NCBI RefSeq assembly: GCF_014306155.1
Contig: NZ_JACRWH010000011.1
Coordinates: 1-45,216 of the forward strand
DNA from: Holdemanella hominis
GTDB lineage: Bacteria; Bacillota_I; Bacilli_A; Erysipelotrichales; Erysipelotrichaceae
DNA length: 45,216 bases
Direction: 5' to 3'
Part shown: positions 26,358-34,286 of the stretch, one piece after another
Position numbering within the stretch: the stretch's first letter is position 1
How the letters are laid out: each line of letters opens with the position of its first letter
Position numbers and translations under genes: made by a program
Notes under the pieces: generated by a model
The model's input: the letters and a program-made list of their open reading frames with translations, nothing else
Databases searched by the model: none
What the model was told of the DNA's origin: nothing

Positions 26358-27577
26358 TGGAATTTGTATATGCCTATGCCTACTTTATTTTGTATGCCTT
26401 TTTAGGTTGGGTTTGTGAAGATTTATATTGTGGAATTCCCACAAAGAAATTTATTAACCGAGGCTTCTTTTATGGCCCGTATTGCCCAATCTATGGAGTA
26501 GGTGCTTTACTGGTTTTATATCCTTTATTGTTTGTGAAAGATTATCCTATACTTGTGTTTGTTTTAGGCGTCATTATTACGAGTGCATTGGAATATATTA
26601 CAAGTTGGGTAATGGAAATTTTATTTAAAACAAGATGGTGGGATTATTCGGAAAGATTTATGAATATTAATGGGCGCGTATGTTTGTTGAATTCCACTTT
26701 ATTTGGCATTATGTCTATTGTGGTGATTTATATCATTCATCCTATAATTCAAGATATCGTAATGGATATTCCTTTTACGGCATTGATGAGTTTTTTATCG
26801 GCTTTTACAATTGGATTTGGTATCGACTGTGTATTTACTGTACTTGCCTTACTTCGTCGCAAACAAGTATTCCAGAAAGTGCAAGTTCAAATGGAAGCTT
26901 TCAAAAAGGATTTCGAAGCAGAAAGTCAATTGCGTGTTCAAGAGGCGCAAGAAGCTTTCCAAGAATGGATGTTATCTCGTCCTGATTTATCCGAACGTAT
27001 AGAAGAATTCCAAAGCAGTTTGGAAAACTTTTCTTTAGAAGCAAAAAAACATATTTCAAAGGCTTTCCCAGAACGTCATATTTCTACAGAAATTCGTAAT
27101 ATTGTAGCGGATGGTAAATTAGCACTTGAAAGAAGACGATTAAATGCGAATAAGCAAGCTGAATATTGCGAATTAACAAATATGGTTATGATTCAGGATG
27201 AAAAAGGTAATGTGTTAGTACAAAATAGCAAAAATCCAAATGGATATACATTACCAACCGGTCATATTGAACTTGGTGAATCGTTTGTACAATCAGCAAT
27301 GCGTGATGTGAAAGAAAAAACTGGTTTAAATGTTGAACAGTTATGTTTGTGTGGAACAAAACAATTTATCTCGAGTGATAATTGCAGACATATTGTTTTC
27401 TTATATAAAACAAATGTGTTTAATGGAATCGAAAATGAAGAATCAAAGTGGATTCCACTGTCAAATATTCATGATTATAAGTTGATTTCAGGTTTAAATG
27501 ATGTTCTAGAAGTGTTTGAAGGAACAAAATATAATGAGCTTTACTATAATGCTCAATATCAATTAAAAAAATATTAG
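26354..27577 (+). CDS. CmpB-like membrane domain fused to a Nudix hydrolase domain
   Basis: A 407-residue protein. Residues 1-175 form a membrane domain of about five to six helices with LGWVCEDLYCGIPTKKFINRGFF, PYCPIYGVGA and TRWWDYSERFMNINGRVCL. These are hallmarks of the 'putative ABC transporter permease' CmpB/DUF1113 family, which lacks an established function. A charged helical linker spans ~175-275. The C-terminal ~130 residues form a Nudix fold whose box reads GHIELGESFVQSAMRDVKEKTGL. Compared with Gx5Ex7REUxEExGU, the RE is RD and one of the later glutamates is Lys, so catalysis may be weakened or altered. Start ATGATG overlaps the preceding stop, so it belongs to the activase operon. 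Confidence 0.82.
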   Translation: MMEFVYAYAYFILYAFLGWVCEDLYCGIPTKKFINRGFFYGPYCPIYGVGALLVLYPLLFVKDYPILVFVLGVIITSALEYITSWVMEILFKTRWWDYSERFMNINGRVCLLNSTLFGIMSIVVIYIIHPIIQDIVMDIPFTALMSFLSAFTIGFGIDCVFTVLALLRRKQVFQKVQVQMEAFKKDFEAESQLRVQEAQEAFQEWMLSRPDLSERIEEFQSSLENFSLEAKKHISKAFPERHISTEIRNIVADGKLALERRRLNANKQAEYCELTNMVMIQDEKGNVLVQNSKNPNGYTLPTGHIELGESFVQSAMRDVKEKTGLNVEQLCLCGTKQFISSDNCRHIVFLYKTNVFNGIENEESKWIPLSNIHDYKLISGLNDVLEVFEGTKYNELYYNAQYQLKKY

Positions 27578-27608
27578 ACTTTGTGGTTTACAAGCAAAGT
27601 CTTTTTTT
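27576..27608 (+). terminator. Terminator of the activase operon
   Basis: AGACTTTG (27576-27583) pairs with CAAAGTCT (27595-27602), followed by six T. The loop contains the -35 hexamer of the rpsF promoter. Confidence 0.75.
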
Positions 27609-27616
27609 GTTATAAT
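27587..27616 (+). promoter_or_regulatory. Promoter of rpsF-ssb-rpsR
   Basis: TTTACA (27587-27592), 18 nt, consensus TATAAT (27611-27616). The -35 box lies in the loop of the preceding terminator. Confidence 0.65.
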
Positions 27617-27622
27617 AAATAG

Positions 27623-27683
27623 GCAGGTTTATGCCTGTTCTCTGCTTCGTAAGAAGCCAAAAAGACCAAAGGGAGGTGTACAC
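27623..27683 (+). promoter_or_regulatory. Structured rpsF leader, possible S6:S18 autoregulatory element
   Basis: The ~60-nt leader can form AGGCA/TGCCT (27621-27625 with 27632-27636) and a GCTTC/GAAGC hairpin capped by GTAA (27644-27657), ahead of AAAGGGAGGTG. Many bacteria carry an RNA motif before rpsF that binds the S6:S18 complex. The location and structured nature fit, but I could not match the diagnostic loop sequence by eye, so this is tentative. Confidence 0.3.
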
Positions 27684-27977
27684 ATGAAAAAATATGAAAT
27701 TATGTACATTGTGAATGCATCTTTAGATGATGCAGCGTTCAAAACAGTTTCAGATCGTTTACATGCAACAATCACTGATAACGGTGGTTCAATTGACAAA
27801 GTAGATGACTGGGGTGTGAAAGAATTCGCTTATGAAATCGATCACATGAAAAAGGGACACTATGTAGTTATCAATGTAACTGCAAACAATGCAGGAGTTT
27901 TCGAATTCCAACGTTTGTCTCGTATCAGCAACAATGTAATTCGTGTTATGGTTGTTAAAACTGAAGGCGAAAAATAA
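27684..27977 (+). CDS. rpsF: 30S ribosomal protein S6
   Basis: A 97-residue protein of normal length. It opens MKKYEIMYIVNASLDD and carries the characteristic DDWGVKEFAYEIDHMKKGHYVVINV and SRISNNVIRVMVVKTE segments. It binds S18 in the small-subunit platform. A GGGAGGTG ribosome-binding site precedes the ATG. It is the first gene of the classical rpsF-ssb-rpsR operon. Confidence 0.97.
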   Translation: MKKYEIMYIVNASLDDAAFKTVSDRLHATITDNGGSIDKVDDWGVKEFAYEIDHMKKGHYVVINVTANNAGVFEFQRLSRISNNVIRVMVVKTEGEK

Positions 27978-27993
27978 TCGAGGTTAAATAAAT

Positions 27994-28512
27994 ATGATTA
28001 ATCGAGTAGTATTAGTCGGGCGCTTGACACGTGATCCTGAATTACGTAAAACGCAAAGTGGAACAAGTGTTTGCTCATTCACAATGGCAGTTGGTCGTCG
28101 TGTTTCAACACAAGGACAGCCAGATGCAGATTTTATTAACTGTGTTGCTTGGAATAAAACAGCTGATTTAATGACACAGTATTTACACAAAGGTTCATTG
28201 ATTGGTTTAGAAGGACGTATTCAAACTCGTTCTTATGACAATCAACAAGGACAAAGGGTATATGTTACAGAGGTCGTCGCAGAAAGTGTTCAATTCTTAG
28301 AACCTAAAAATGCACAATCAGGTTATTCAGCTCCAAGCCAGGATTATGGAATGAATCAAGGTTTTGCTCAAAATACATATGCTGCTCCTGTACAGAATGG
28401 ATATAATCAAAATCCATATTCAAATCCTGTGCAGAATACAAATAACGCATTTGAATCAACATTCAATGCAGATGATTCACTAGATATTGCTAGTGATGAT
28501 CTACCATTTTAG
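27994..28512 (+). CDS. ssb: Single-stranded DNA-binding protein
   Basis: A 172-residue SSB. The N-terminal OB fold (residues 1-105) contains MINRVVLVGRLTRDPELR and DFINCVAWNKTADLMTQYLHKGSLIGLEGRIQTRSY. A flexible Gln/Asn/Tyr-rich linker follows, then the acidic tail ending DDLPF, the docking peptide for replication and repair partners. It sits between rpsF and rpsR with short gaps, as in most Firmicutes. A weak GAGG is seen 10 nt before the ATG. Confidence 0.97.
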   Translation: MINRVVLVGRLTRDPELRKTQSGTSVCSFTMAVGRRVSTQGQPDADFINCVAWNKTADLMTQYLHKGSLIGLEGRIQTRSYDNQQGQRVYVTEVVAESVQFLEPKNAQSGYSAPSQDYGMNQGFAQNTYAAPVQNGYNQNPYSNPVQNTNNAFESTFNADDSLDIASDDLPF

Positions 28513-28529
28513 AAAGGAAGGACTTACTT

Positions 28530-28760
28530 ATGGCATTTAAAAAACAACGTATGGGTCGTAAAAAAGTTTGTTACTTCACTAAGAACAAAATTAAGGAAAT
28601 CGACTACAAAGACGTAGAATTATTAAAACGTTTCATCAACGCTAACGGGAAAATCATTCCTAGACGTGTGACTGGAACTCGTGCAAAATACCAAAGAATG
28701 TTAGCAACAGCTATTAAACGTGCTCGTCAAATGGCTTTGTTACCTTACGTGGTTGACTAA
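28530..28760 (+). CDS. rpsR: 30S ribosomal protein S18
   Basis: A 76-residue basic protein. KKVCYFTKNKIKEIDYKDVELLKRFINANGKIIPRRVTGT and the C-terminal RARQMALLPYV are conserved S18 sequences. The single N-terminal Cys of C-minus/C-plus comparisons is C14 here, without a full zinc-binding set. AAAGGAAGG precedes the start. The operon ends at the terminator immediately downstream. Confidence 0.97.
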   Translation: MAFKKQRMGRKKVCYFTKNKIKEIDYKDVELLKRFINANGKIIPRRVTGTRAKYQRMLATAIKRARQMALLPYVVD

Positions 28761-28763
28761 TTA

Positions 28764-28790
28764 GACTTCATATATTGAAGTCTTTTTTTT
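28764..28790 (+). terminator. Terminator of rpsF-ssb-rpsR
   Basis: AGACTTCA (28764-28771) and TGAAGTCT (28777-28784) form an 8-bp stem with loop TATAT, followed by T residues. The 3' arm overlaps the next -35 box. Confidence 0.85.
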
Positions 28791-28803
28791 TATTTTATAT
28801 AAT
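28776..28803 (+). promoter_or_regulatory. Promoter of yybS-gdpP-rplI-dnaB (leaderless geometry, nested in terminator)
   Basis: TTGAAG (28776-28781, inside the terminator 3' arm), 16 nt, TATAAT (28798-28803), then exactly six bases to the ATG at 28810. There is no ribosome-binding site between. Confidence 0.65.
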
Positions 28804-28809
28804 AGTCGT

Positions 28810-29664
28810 ATGATAAAAACGAAACAAATTACTACAGGTGCGATGGTTTGCGCTATTTATGGAGCTTTATTATTTTTAAATCAACAGAGTGCATTGATGA
28901 TTGAATCCAGTGCTTCTTGGATTTTTGCATTTCCTGTACTTATTTATACAGTCATGAGTGGTGTTAAAATGGGTGCATTGGTTACCATATGCATGGGTTT
29001 GATGACGATGTTTTTTGGTGGCTTTACAACCTGGTTTTATAGTTGGACCTCATTATTAATTGGATTTATATATGGGGCGGGCGTGTTTAAGCATGCTAAG
29101 AATATGACTAATTTTATTATTTGTTTTATTCTTTCTATTATAGCTAATTTATGCATCATTCTATTGTGGAGTACTTTGTTTGGTATTGATTTTTATGAAG
29201 ATTTCCGCTTGATTTCACAATATATTCCTGGTATAAGCTTAAAAGTATTTACATACTTGATGATAGGATTACTAGGTCTATTACAGGCGTTATGTATTCA
29301 TTTAGTAGCATTAATGGTGTGCTTACGTATGCATATGGACATTATTCCTCCACAACCATTATCTAAGGTACAAAGCCCAAGATGGATAGGGATAGGTTCT
29401 GTTGTGGTGTGGATTGCGTTCTTTTTTGTTCAAAATGTGATAGAATGTCCAACGGGGATCGTTGATTTAGCACAAGTTATTTTCTTTTTGGATTGTACCT
29501 TGTTATTATATTTTGGAGTTGTTTATTTTATGAGTTTATGTGTCAAATACCAAAAGAAGAAATGGTCATTTCTTTCTATTTTTGGTGCGTTTGTGCCTGG
29601 ACTTAATTTATTGTGGATGTTTATGGGAGAGTTGGACTGTCTTTTACAGTTACGAAAAGAATAG
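28810..29664 (+). CDS. yybS: YybS-like DUF2232 membrane protein
   Basis: A 284-residue protein with about eight hydrophobic segments. The first ~180 residues resemble substrate-binding (S) components or DUF2232 proteins (TTGAMVCAIYGALLFLNQQ..., VLIYTVMSGVKMGALVTICMG). Its function is not established. The identification leans on position: yybS-yybT(gdpP)-rplI-dnaB is a conserved Firmicute order. The ATG has no ribosome-binding site and lies six bases after TATAAT. It is followed by gdpP after 11 nt. Confidence 0.8.
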   Translation: MIKTKQITTGAMVCAIYGALLFLNQQSALMIESSASWIFAFPVLIYTVMSGVKMGALVTICMGLMTMFFGGFTTWFYSWTSLLIGFIYGAGVFKHAKNMTNFIICFILSIIANLCIILLWSTLFGIDFYEDFRLISQYIPGISLKVFTYLMIGLLGLLQALCIHLVALMVCLRMHMDIIPPQPLSKVQSPRWIGIGSVVVWIAFFFVQNVIECPTGIVDLAQVIFFLDCTLLLYFGVVYFMSLCVKYQKKKWSFLSIFGAFVPGLNLLWMFMGELDCLLQLRKE

Positions 29665-29675
29665 AGGTTTTCTAT

Positions 29676-31646
29676 ATGAAACAGTTTGAAAAATGGCGTA
29701 GTCTATGCGTTACAGGTCTAGCTTTGGGCCTTATACTATCAATCCTGTTGTTTTTAAAGAAAGAATATATATATATGATTGCTGCTTTGATTGTATGGAT
29801 TGTTTTTATCTGTGCTTTCTTTGGCTTTTGGAAATCTTTAAAAGAACATGGAATGAAGACGGAAGTAGATATTTCAAGAGTTTTAGGTAAAGATGCCAAA
29901 GATGCTTTGAATTTTGGAAATGTGGGTATCTTAACTTATAACGAAGAATACATTGTAACTTGGGCTTCGCCTTTCTTTAAAGAGAAGGGTATTACGTTGA
30001 CTAATAGTAAATTAACTAGCTGGATCAGTAATATTCGTACTTTGTTTGATGACGATGTGGATATGGTTATTGGTAAATCGGAAGGTCGAATTTACGAAAT
30101 CACGAGAAAAAGAGATGCTCAAATTTTATATGTGAAGGATATTACAGATTACTATAATATGCGTCAGCAGTATTTAGACAATGAAATAGTGATTGGGTTA
30201 TTGCAGTTAGATAACTATATGGAATATCAGTCTTATGAAAATGAAGAAATCATGGCCCAAATCAATACACATTTAAGAGCTGCTTTAGTAACGTGGGCTA
30301 AAGATAATAAGATGTTTGTTAGACGTTTACGTTCAGATCGTTTTTTGGTGATTTTGAATAAAGAAATCTTAACGGAAGTACGGAAACAGAATTTTACTAT
30401 TTTACAACTTATTAAGGATGAGGCAAATAAATTAGATGTTTCAATTACGTTAAGTATGGCTTTTGCGTATGGATCAAATGATTTTACGGTACTAGATGAT
30501 ATGGTCAATGAATTGATTGAACTTGCACAAAGTCGTGGTGGAGATCAGGCGGCTATTCGTTCAAGTGGAGGAACGGTTCAATTTGTGGGTGGAAACTCCG
30601 AAACAAGTTCAACACGTTCTAAAGTTCGTGTACGCATTATGGCACAATCTATTCAAGAAGCTATTATGGAATCGAATCGTGTCTATATTGCAGGACATGT
30701 TATGAGTGATTTTGACTGTATGGGAGCATGTCTAGCTTTATCTAGCTGGGTACATGCGTTAGGCAAGGAAGTATTTATTGTTTTAAAGGATGTTCCTAGA
30801 GATGAGCAGCTTCAAGAAATGATGAATTCATTTGTTACTGTCATTCAAGAAAGACATACTTTGATTACTCCAGATGAGGCGATGGATTCTATAGATTATA
30901 ATAAAGATTTATTGATTATGGCTGATCATGGTATTCCTGCAATATCAAGTGTCAAAGAATTTGTGGATCGATGCAATCGTATTCTTGTGATTGATCATCA
31001 TAGACGTAGTGATGCGTTTGTTAAGAATACTTTGTTGACATATGTTGAAAGCAGTGCAAGTTCAGCGTGTGAATTAATTGTTGAATTGCTTCAAAATATT
31101 CCAAATCATATTCCTATTTATGAAATGGAAGCGACGATTATGTATTTGGGTATTTTAGTGGATACAAATCGTTTTAAAATGCATACGGATGCCCGTACGT
31201 TTGAAGCAGCAGCTGCCTTACAAAATTGGGGAGCTAATACAAGTCGTGCTGAAAAAGCTTTGTGTGAAGACTATTTGTATTTCTCTATGAAGAATGCATT
31301 GATTCAGCGGGCAAAGCCTTATTACAATCATTTTATGATTGCAGCGATTGATGATGAAACATTAGATAAGACGATGATGGCTCAGGTTTCACAAGCTCTA
31401 TTATTGATTAAAGGCTGTGTTGCTAGTTTTACCATCGCAAAGGTAAAGACAAATCCGAATGCCGTTGCGATAAGTGCTCGTAGTGATGGGTCTTATAATG
31501 TTCAAAAAATTATGGAAAAATTAAATGGTGGCGGCCACTTTAGTGCGGCTGCTGTCGAAAGAGAAGGTGTATCCGTGCAACAGATGAAGGATATGATCTT
31601 AAATTGTATAGAGGAGGAACTTAAAAATGAAGGTAATATTGCTTAA
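29676..31646 (+). CDS. gdpP: Cyclic-di-AMP phosphodiesterase GdpP
   Basis: A 656-residue membrane enzyme hydrolysing the second messenger c-di-AMP. The ATG at 29676 follows AGAGGTT; the frame is open further upstream but overlaps yybS. Order of parts: two membrane helices (~8-52), a PAS-like haem-sensing region (~75-150), a degenerate GGDEF domain (~160-300, no GGDEF motif), and a DHH/DHHA1 phosphodiesterase. The last has YIAGHVMSDFDCMGA, the DHH signature in LVIDHHRRSD, and GGGHFSAAAV. Loss of GdpP raises c-di-AMP and affects wall stress and beta-lactam tolerance (family knowledge). Its 3' end overlaps rplI by 20 nt. Confidence 0.94.
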   Translation: MKQFEKWRSLCVTGLALGLILSILLFLKKEYIYMIAALIVWIVFICAFFGFWKSLKEHGMKTEVDISRVLGKDAKDALNFGNVGILTYNEEYIVTWASPFFKEKGITLTNSKLTSWISNIRTLFDDDVDMVIGKSEGRIYEITRKRDAQILYVKDITDYYNMRQQYLDNEIVIGLLQLDNYMEYQSYENEEIMAQINTHLRAALVTWAKDNKMFVRRLRSDRFLVILNKEILTEVRKQNFTILQLIKDEANKLDVSITLSMAFAYGSNDFTVLDDMVNELIELAQSRGGDQAAIRSSGGTVQFVGGNSETSSTRSKVRVRIMAQSIQEAIMESNRVYIAGHVMSDFDCMGACLALSSWVHALGKEVFIVLKDVPRDEQLQEMMNSFVTVIQERHTLITPDEAMDSIDYNKDLLIMADHGIPAISSVKEFVDRCNRILVIDHHRRSDAFVKNTLLTYVESSASSACELIVELLQNIPNHIPIYEMEATIMYLGILVDTNRFKMHTDARTFEAAAALQNWGANTSRAEKALCEDYLYFSMKNALIQRAKPYYNHFMIAAIDDETLDKTMMAQVSQALLLIKGCVASFTIAKVKTNPNAVAISARSDGSYNVQKIMEKLNGGGHFSAAAVEREGVSVQQMKDMILNCIEEELKNEGNIA

Positions 31647-32076
31647 AGATATTCGTAAATTAGGAAAGAAAGATGATGTAGTTGAGGTAAGTGATGGCTA
31701 CGCAAGAAATTTCTTATTTAAGAATAAATCGGCGATTGCGTATACAAAGGGTTCTGCCAAAGTTTTAGATAAACAAATGGAAGAAAGAGCTGAACACGAG
31801 GCTGAGTTAAAAAAAGAAGCTGAAGCTTTGAGTGAAACTTTAAAGGGTATTACTTTAGAGTTTACTTTGAGTACAGGTAAAAATGGAGCTACTTTTGGTT
31901 CTGTTTCTAGTAAACAAATTGTGGAAGCTTTATCTAAAAAAGGGATTCGTGTTGATAAAAGAAAACTTCAATTGGAACAATCTATCGCATCTTTAGGGGT
32001 GACTCGTGTTCCTGTGGATTTATATCGTGGACAAGTGATTGGTGAAATTGTTGTTCATGTAAGTGAAAAGGCATAA
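31627..32076 (+). CDS. rplI: 50S ribosomal protein L9
   Basis: A 149-residue L9 of normal length. The globular N-terminus MKVILLKDIRKLGKKDDVVEVSDGYARNFL is followed by the long connecting helix (~42-75) and the C-terminal rRNA-binding domain (GKNGATFGSVSSKQIVEAL). GAGGAGG inside gdpP is the ribosome-binding site, so translation is coupled. The replicative helicase gene begins one base after its stop. Confidence 0.97.
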   Translation: MKVILLKDIRKLGKKDDVVEVSDGYARNFLFKNKSAIAYTKGSAKVLDKQMEERAEHEAELKKEAEALSETLKGITLEFTLSTGKNGATFGSVSSKQIVEALSKKGIRVDKRKLQLEQSIASLGVTRVPVDLYRGQVIGEIVVHVSEKA

Positions 32077-32077
32077 T

Positions 32078-33424
32078 ATGTCGCGTGAAATGCCTAACGC
32101 AGTTTCCTTAGAACAATCAGTGCTTGGCTCTTTGATGGTATATCCTAAAGTCATTCAAGATTGTCAGGAACTCGATCTACATGTAGAAGAATTTTATTTG
32201 CCTTCTCATCAGCAGATTTATCAGGCTATCTGTACAATTCATGAAAATGGCCAACCTATTGACATGAATACGGTGGTCAATCGTTTACAGGAAACAGATC
32301 AGTTAGAGTCTAGTCAAGGAGCAGATTATATTATTCGTTTGGCAGACTCAGCTATTTCGAGTGCAACATCAAGATCTTATATTGAAACGATCAAAAATAA
32401 GGCGCAGCTAAGAAGGTTGATTTATGTTGCGGATAAAATTAGTGAAGAAGGCTATTCATCTGGCGAAGATATTGATACAGTTTTAGATGATGCGGAACGC
32501 TTAGTTATGGATGTAACTAGACATCGTAGGGGAAGCGAATTTGAATCAAGTGAAGAAATCGTTACTCGTGTCATTAATGAATTAAAAGAGCTTCGTATGA
32601 TGAAAGGTGTAACTGGAATTGAAACGGGTTATGTCTTATTGGATCGTATGACGAATGGTTTTCAGCGTGGTGATTTAATTATTCTTGCAGCTCGTCCTGC
32701 CATGGGAAAGAGTGCCTTGGCTTTAAATTTTGCAGCTCAAGTTGCGAAACGTAATGAAGGAGCTGTTGCGATATTTTCACTGGAAATGCCTAGTGATTCG
32801 ATGATGAAGCGTTTAATGAGTTCGGAATCTCAGGTATATTCGGATAAGCTTCGTAGTGGTAAATTGACAAATGAGGAAATGTCTCGTTTATATGAGGCAG
32901 GTTCACATTTGAGTGAAAGAAAGATTTATATTGATGACACAAGTAGTATCAAGGTATCTCAGATTTTCTCGAAGTGTCGTAAATTAAAGAGTGAAAATGG
33001 CTCTATTTCTTTAGTTGTAATTGACTACTTGCAGCTGATTACGGGAACACGCGCAGATTCTCGTCAACAAGAGGTTAGTGATATTTCGCGTAATTTAAAG
33101 ATTTTGGCAAAAGAAATGGAATGTCCAGTTATTGCACTTTCTCAGCTTTCTCGTAAGGTTGAAGAAAGAACGGATCATGAACCGCAATTGTCTGATTTAC
33201 GTGAGTCTGGATCAATCGAGCAGGATGCCGATATCGTAATGTTTCTATATCGCAGTAATTATTATGATAAAGATAAGGAATCACAAGAAGAAACAGAAGT
33301 TGTTGATTTATCTTTAGCAAAACATCGTAATGGCGGTATTGGAAAGATTCAATTGGCTTTTGAAAAGAATATATCTCGTTTTACAAATTTAGAAGCCTCT
33401 GGAGATGATATTTATGCGCATTGA
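32078..33424 (+). CDS. dnaB: Replicative DNA helicase (DnaB; DnaC in Bacillus)
   Basis: A 448-residue hexameric RecA-type helicase. The ATG at 32078, six bases after AAAGG, is preferred to the GTG five codons upstream. The N-terminal domain PNAVSLEQSVLGSLM leads via a linker to the RecA core, with Walker A ARPAMGKSALALN, Walker B VVIDYLQLI, LSQLSRKVE and DLRESGSIEQDADIV. It is the partner of the DnaI loader encoded at 9563-10465. It is named for the general bacterial helicase to distinguish it from the Bacillus-type DnaB initiation protein at 8430-9563. It overlaps walJ by 11 nt. Confidence 0.97.
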   Translation: MSREMPNAVSLEQSVLGSLMVYPKVIQDCQELDLHVEEFYLPSHQQIYQAICTIHENGQPIDMNTVVNRLQETDQLESSQGADYIIRLADSAISSATSRSYIETIKNKAQLRRLIYVADKISEEGYSSGEDIDTVLDDAERLVMDVTRHRRGSEFESSEEIVTRVINELKELRMMKGVTGIETGYVLLDRMTNGFQRGDLIILAARPAMGKSALALNFAAQVAKRNEGAVAIFSLEMPSDSMMKRLMSSESQVYSDKLRSGKLTNEEMSRLYEAGSHLSERKIYIDDTSSIKVSQIFSKCRKLKSENGSISLVVIDYLQLITGTRADSRQQEVSDISRNLKILAKEMECPVIALSQLSRKVEERTDHEPQLSDLRESGSIEQDADIVMFLYRSNYYDKDKESQEETEVVDLSLAKHRNGGIGKIQLAFEKNISRFTNLEASGDDIYAH

Positions 33425-34154
33425 TTTATTGTGTAGCGGCTCAAAAGGCAACAGTTGTTTGATTCGTCATGAAGATACGCAATTGTTGATTGATTGTGGT
33501 TCAACAAAAAAGTATTTGATGGAAAGCTTTAAAAAGGTTGGAGCTTGTGTTGATGATACAAATGGTGTTTTGATTAGTCATGCTCATTCGGATCATGTTT
33601 CGCAGTTAAAGCATTTTAAGCATTTGGATGTGTATTCTTATTGTGATTTAAAGGATGCGTTAGATAAACATGATGTAGTACCGAATCAAAAGTTGATTAT
33701 CAAAGATTTGAGCATTCAATTTCTAGGTTTGTCTCATGATTCGCCACATACAATTGGTTTTGTGGTAGAGTCGGATAAAGAAAAGCTTGTGTATGTAACG
33801 GATACAGGTTATGTACCCAATCAAATTAAACCGTATATTGCGAATGCAGACCATTATATCTTTGAAAGCAATCACGATGTGGATCGTTTGATGCATACAA
33901 AGCGTCCGATGTTTTTAAAACAGCGTATTTTGAGTGATAATGGGCATTTGAATAATGAAGATTCAAGTTTAAATTTAACTTCCTTGATCAATGCGAAGAC
34001 AAAAAATATTGTTCTTGCGCATTTGAGTGAAGAGGCGAATACGCAAGATCTAGCATTGGATACATTTTCGAATGTACTATTACGAAAGGACTTACATCCT
34101 TCTGGAATTGATGTAAGAGCGGCAAAGCAGTTTGAAGTTTTGACAATTGATTAG
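33414..34154 (+). CDS. walJ: Metallo-beta-lactamase-fold hydrolase WalJ/YycJ
   Basis: A 246-residue MBL-fold protein. The metal-binding HAHSDH is in LISHAHSDHVSQL, with further ligands in LSHDSPHTIGF and VTDTG; the opening is MRIDLLCSGSKGNSCLIR. It matches the YycJ/WalJ group, in Bacillus encoded with walRK but here behind the replicative helicase. It may act as a 5'-3' exonuclease in DNA replication or repair coordination (family knowledge, not certain). The ATG at 33414 is nine bases after GGAG; an ATG at 33405 is too close to that site. A terminator follows. Confidence 0.9.
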   Translation: MRIDLLCSGSKGNSCLIRHEDTQLLIDCGSTKKYLMESFKKVGACVDDTNGVLISHAHSDHVSQLKHFKHLDVYSYCDLKDALDKHDVVPNQKLIIKDLSIQFLGLSHDSPHTIGFVVESDKEKLVYVTDTGYVPNQIKPYIANADHYIFESNHDVDRLMHTKRPMFLKQRILSDNGHLNNEDSSLNLTSLINAKTKNIVLAHLSEEANTQDLALDTFSNVLLRKDLHPSGIDVRAAKQFEVLTID

Positions 34155-34193
34155 AATTGTTTAATGATAAAAAACAGAATATTCATATACTAT

Positions 34194-34237
34194 AACACTG
34201 GAAGTTTTGGAGGATTCCATTTCTTTCAGTGTTTTCT
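34194..34237 (+). terminator. Terminator of the yybS-walJ operon
   Basis: AACACTG (34194-34200) pairs with CAGTGTT (34227-34233), with an inner GGAA/TTCC helix, followed by TTCT. It lies in the 132-nt gap before upp. Confidence 0.6.
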
Positions 34238-34254
34238 ATTATGGACAAGGATGA

Positions 34255-34260
34255 TATAAT
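34255..34260 (+). promoter_or_regulatory. -10 box of upp-atp operon
   Basis: A consensus TATAAT, 26 nt ahead of the upp ATG. The sequence 17 nt upstream (TTTTCT, 34232-34237) is a poor -35 box lying in the terminator T tract. Confidence 0.5.
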
Positions 34261-34286
34261 TATGGCTATAAAGGTAGGTAATTTAA

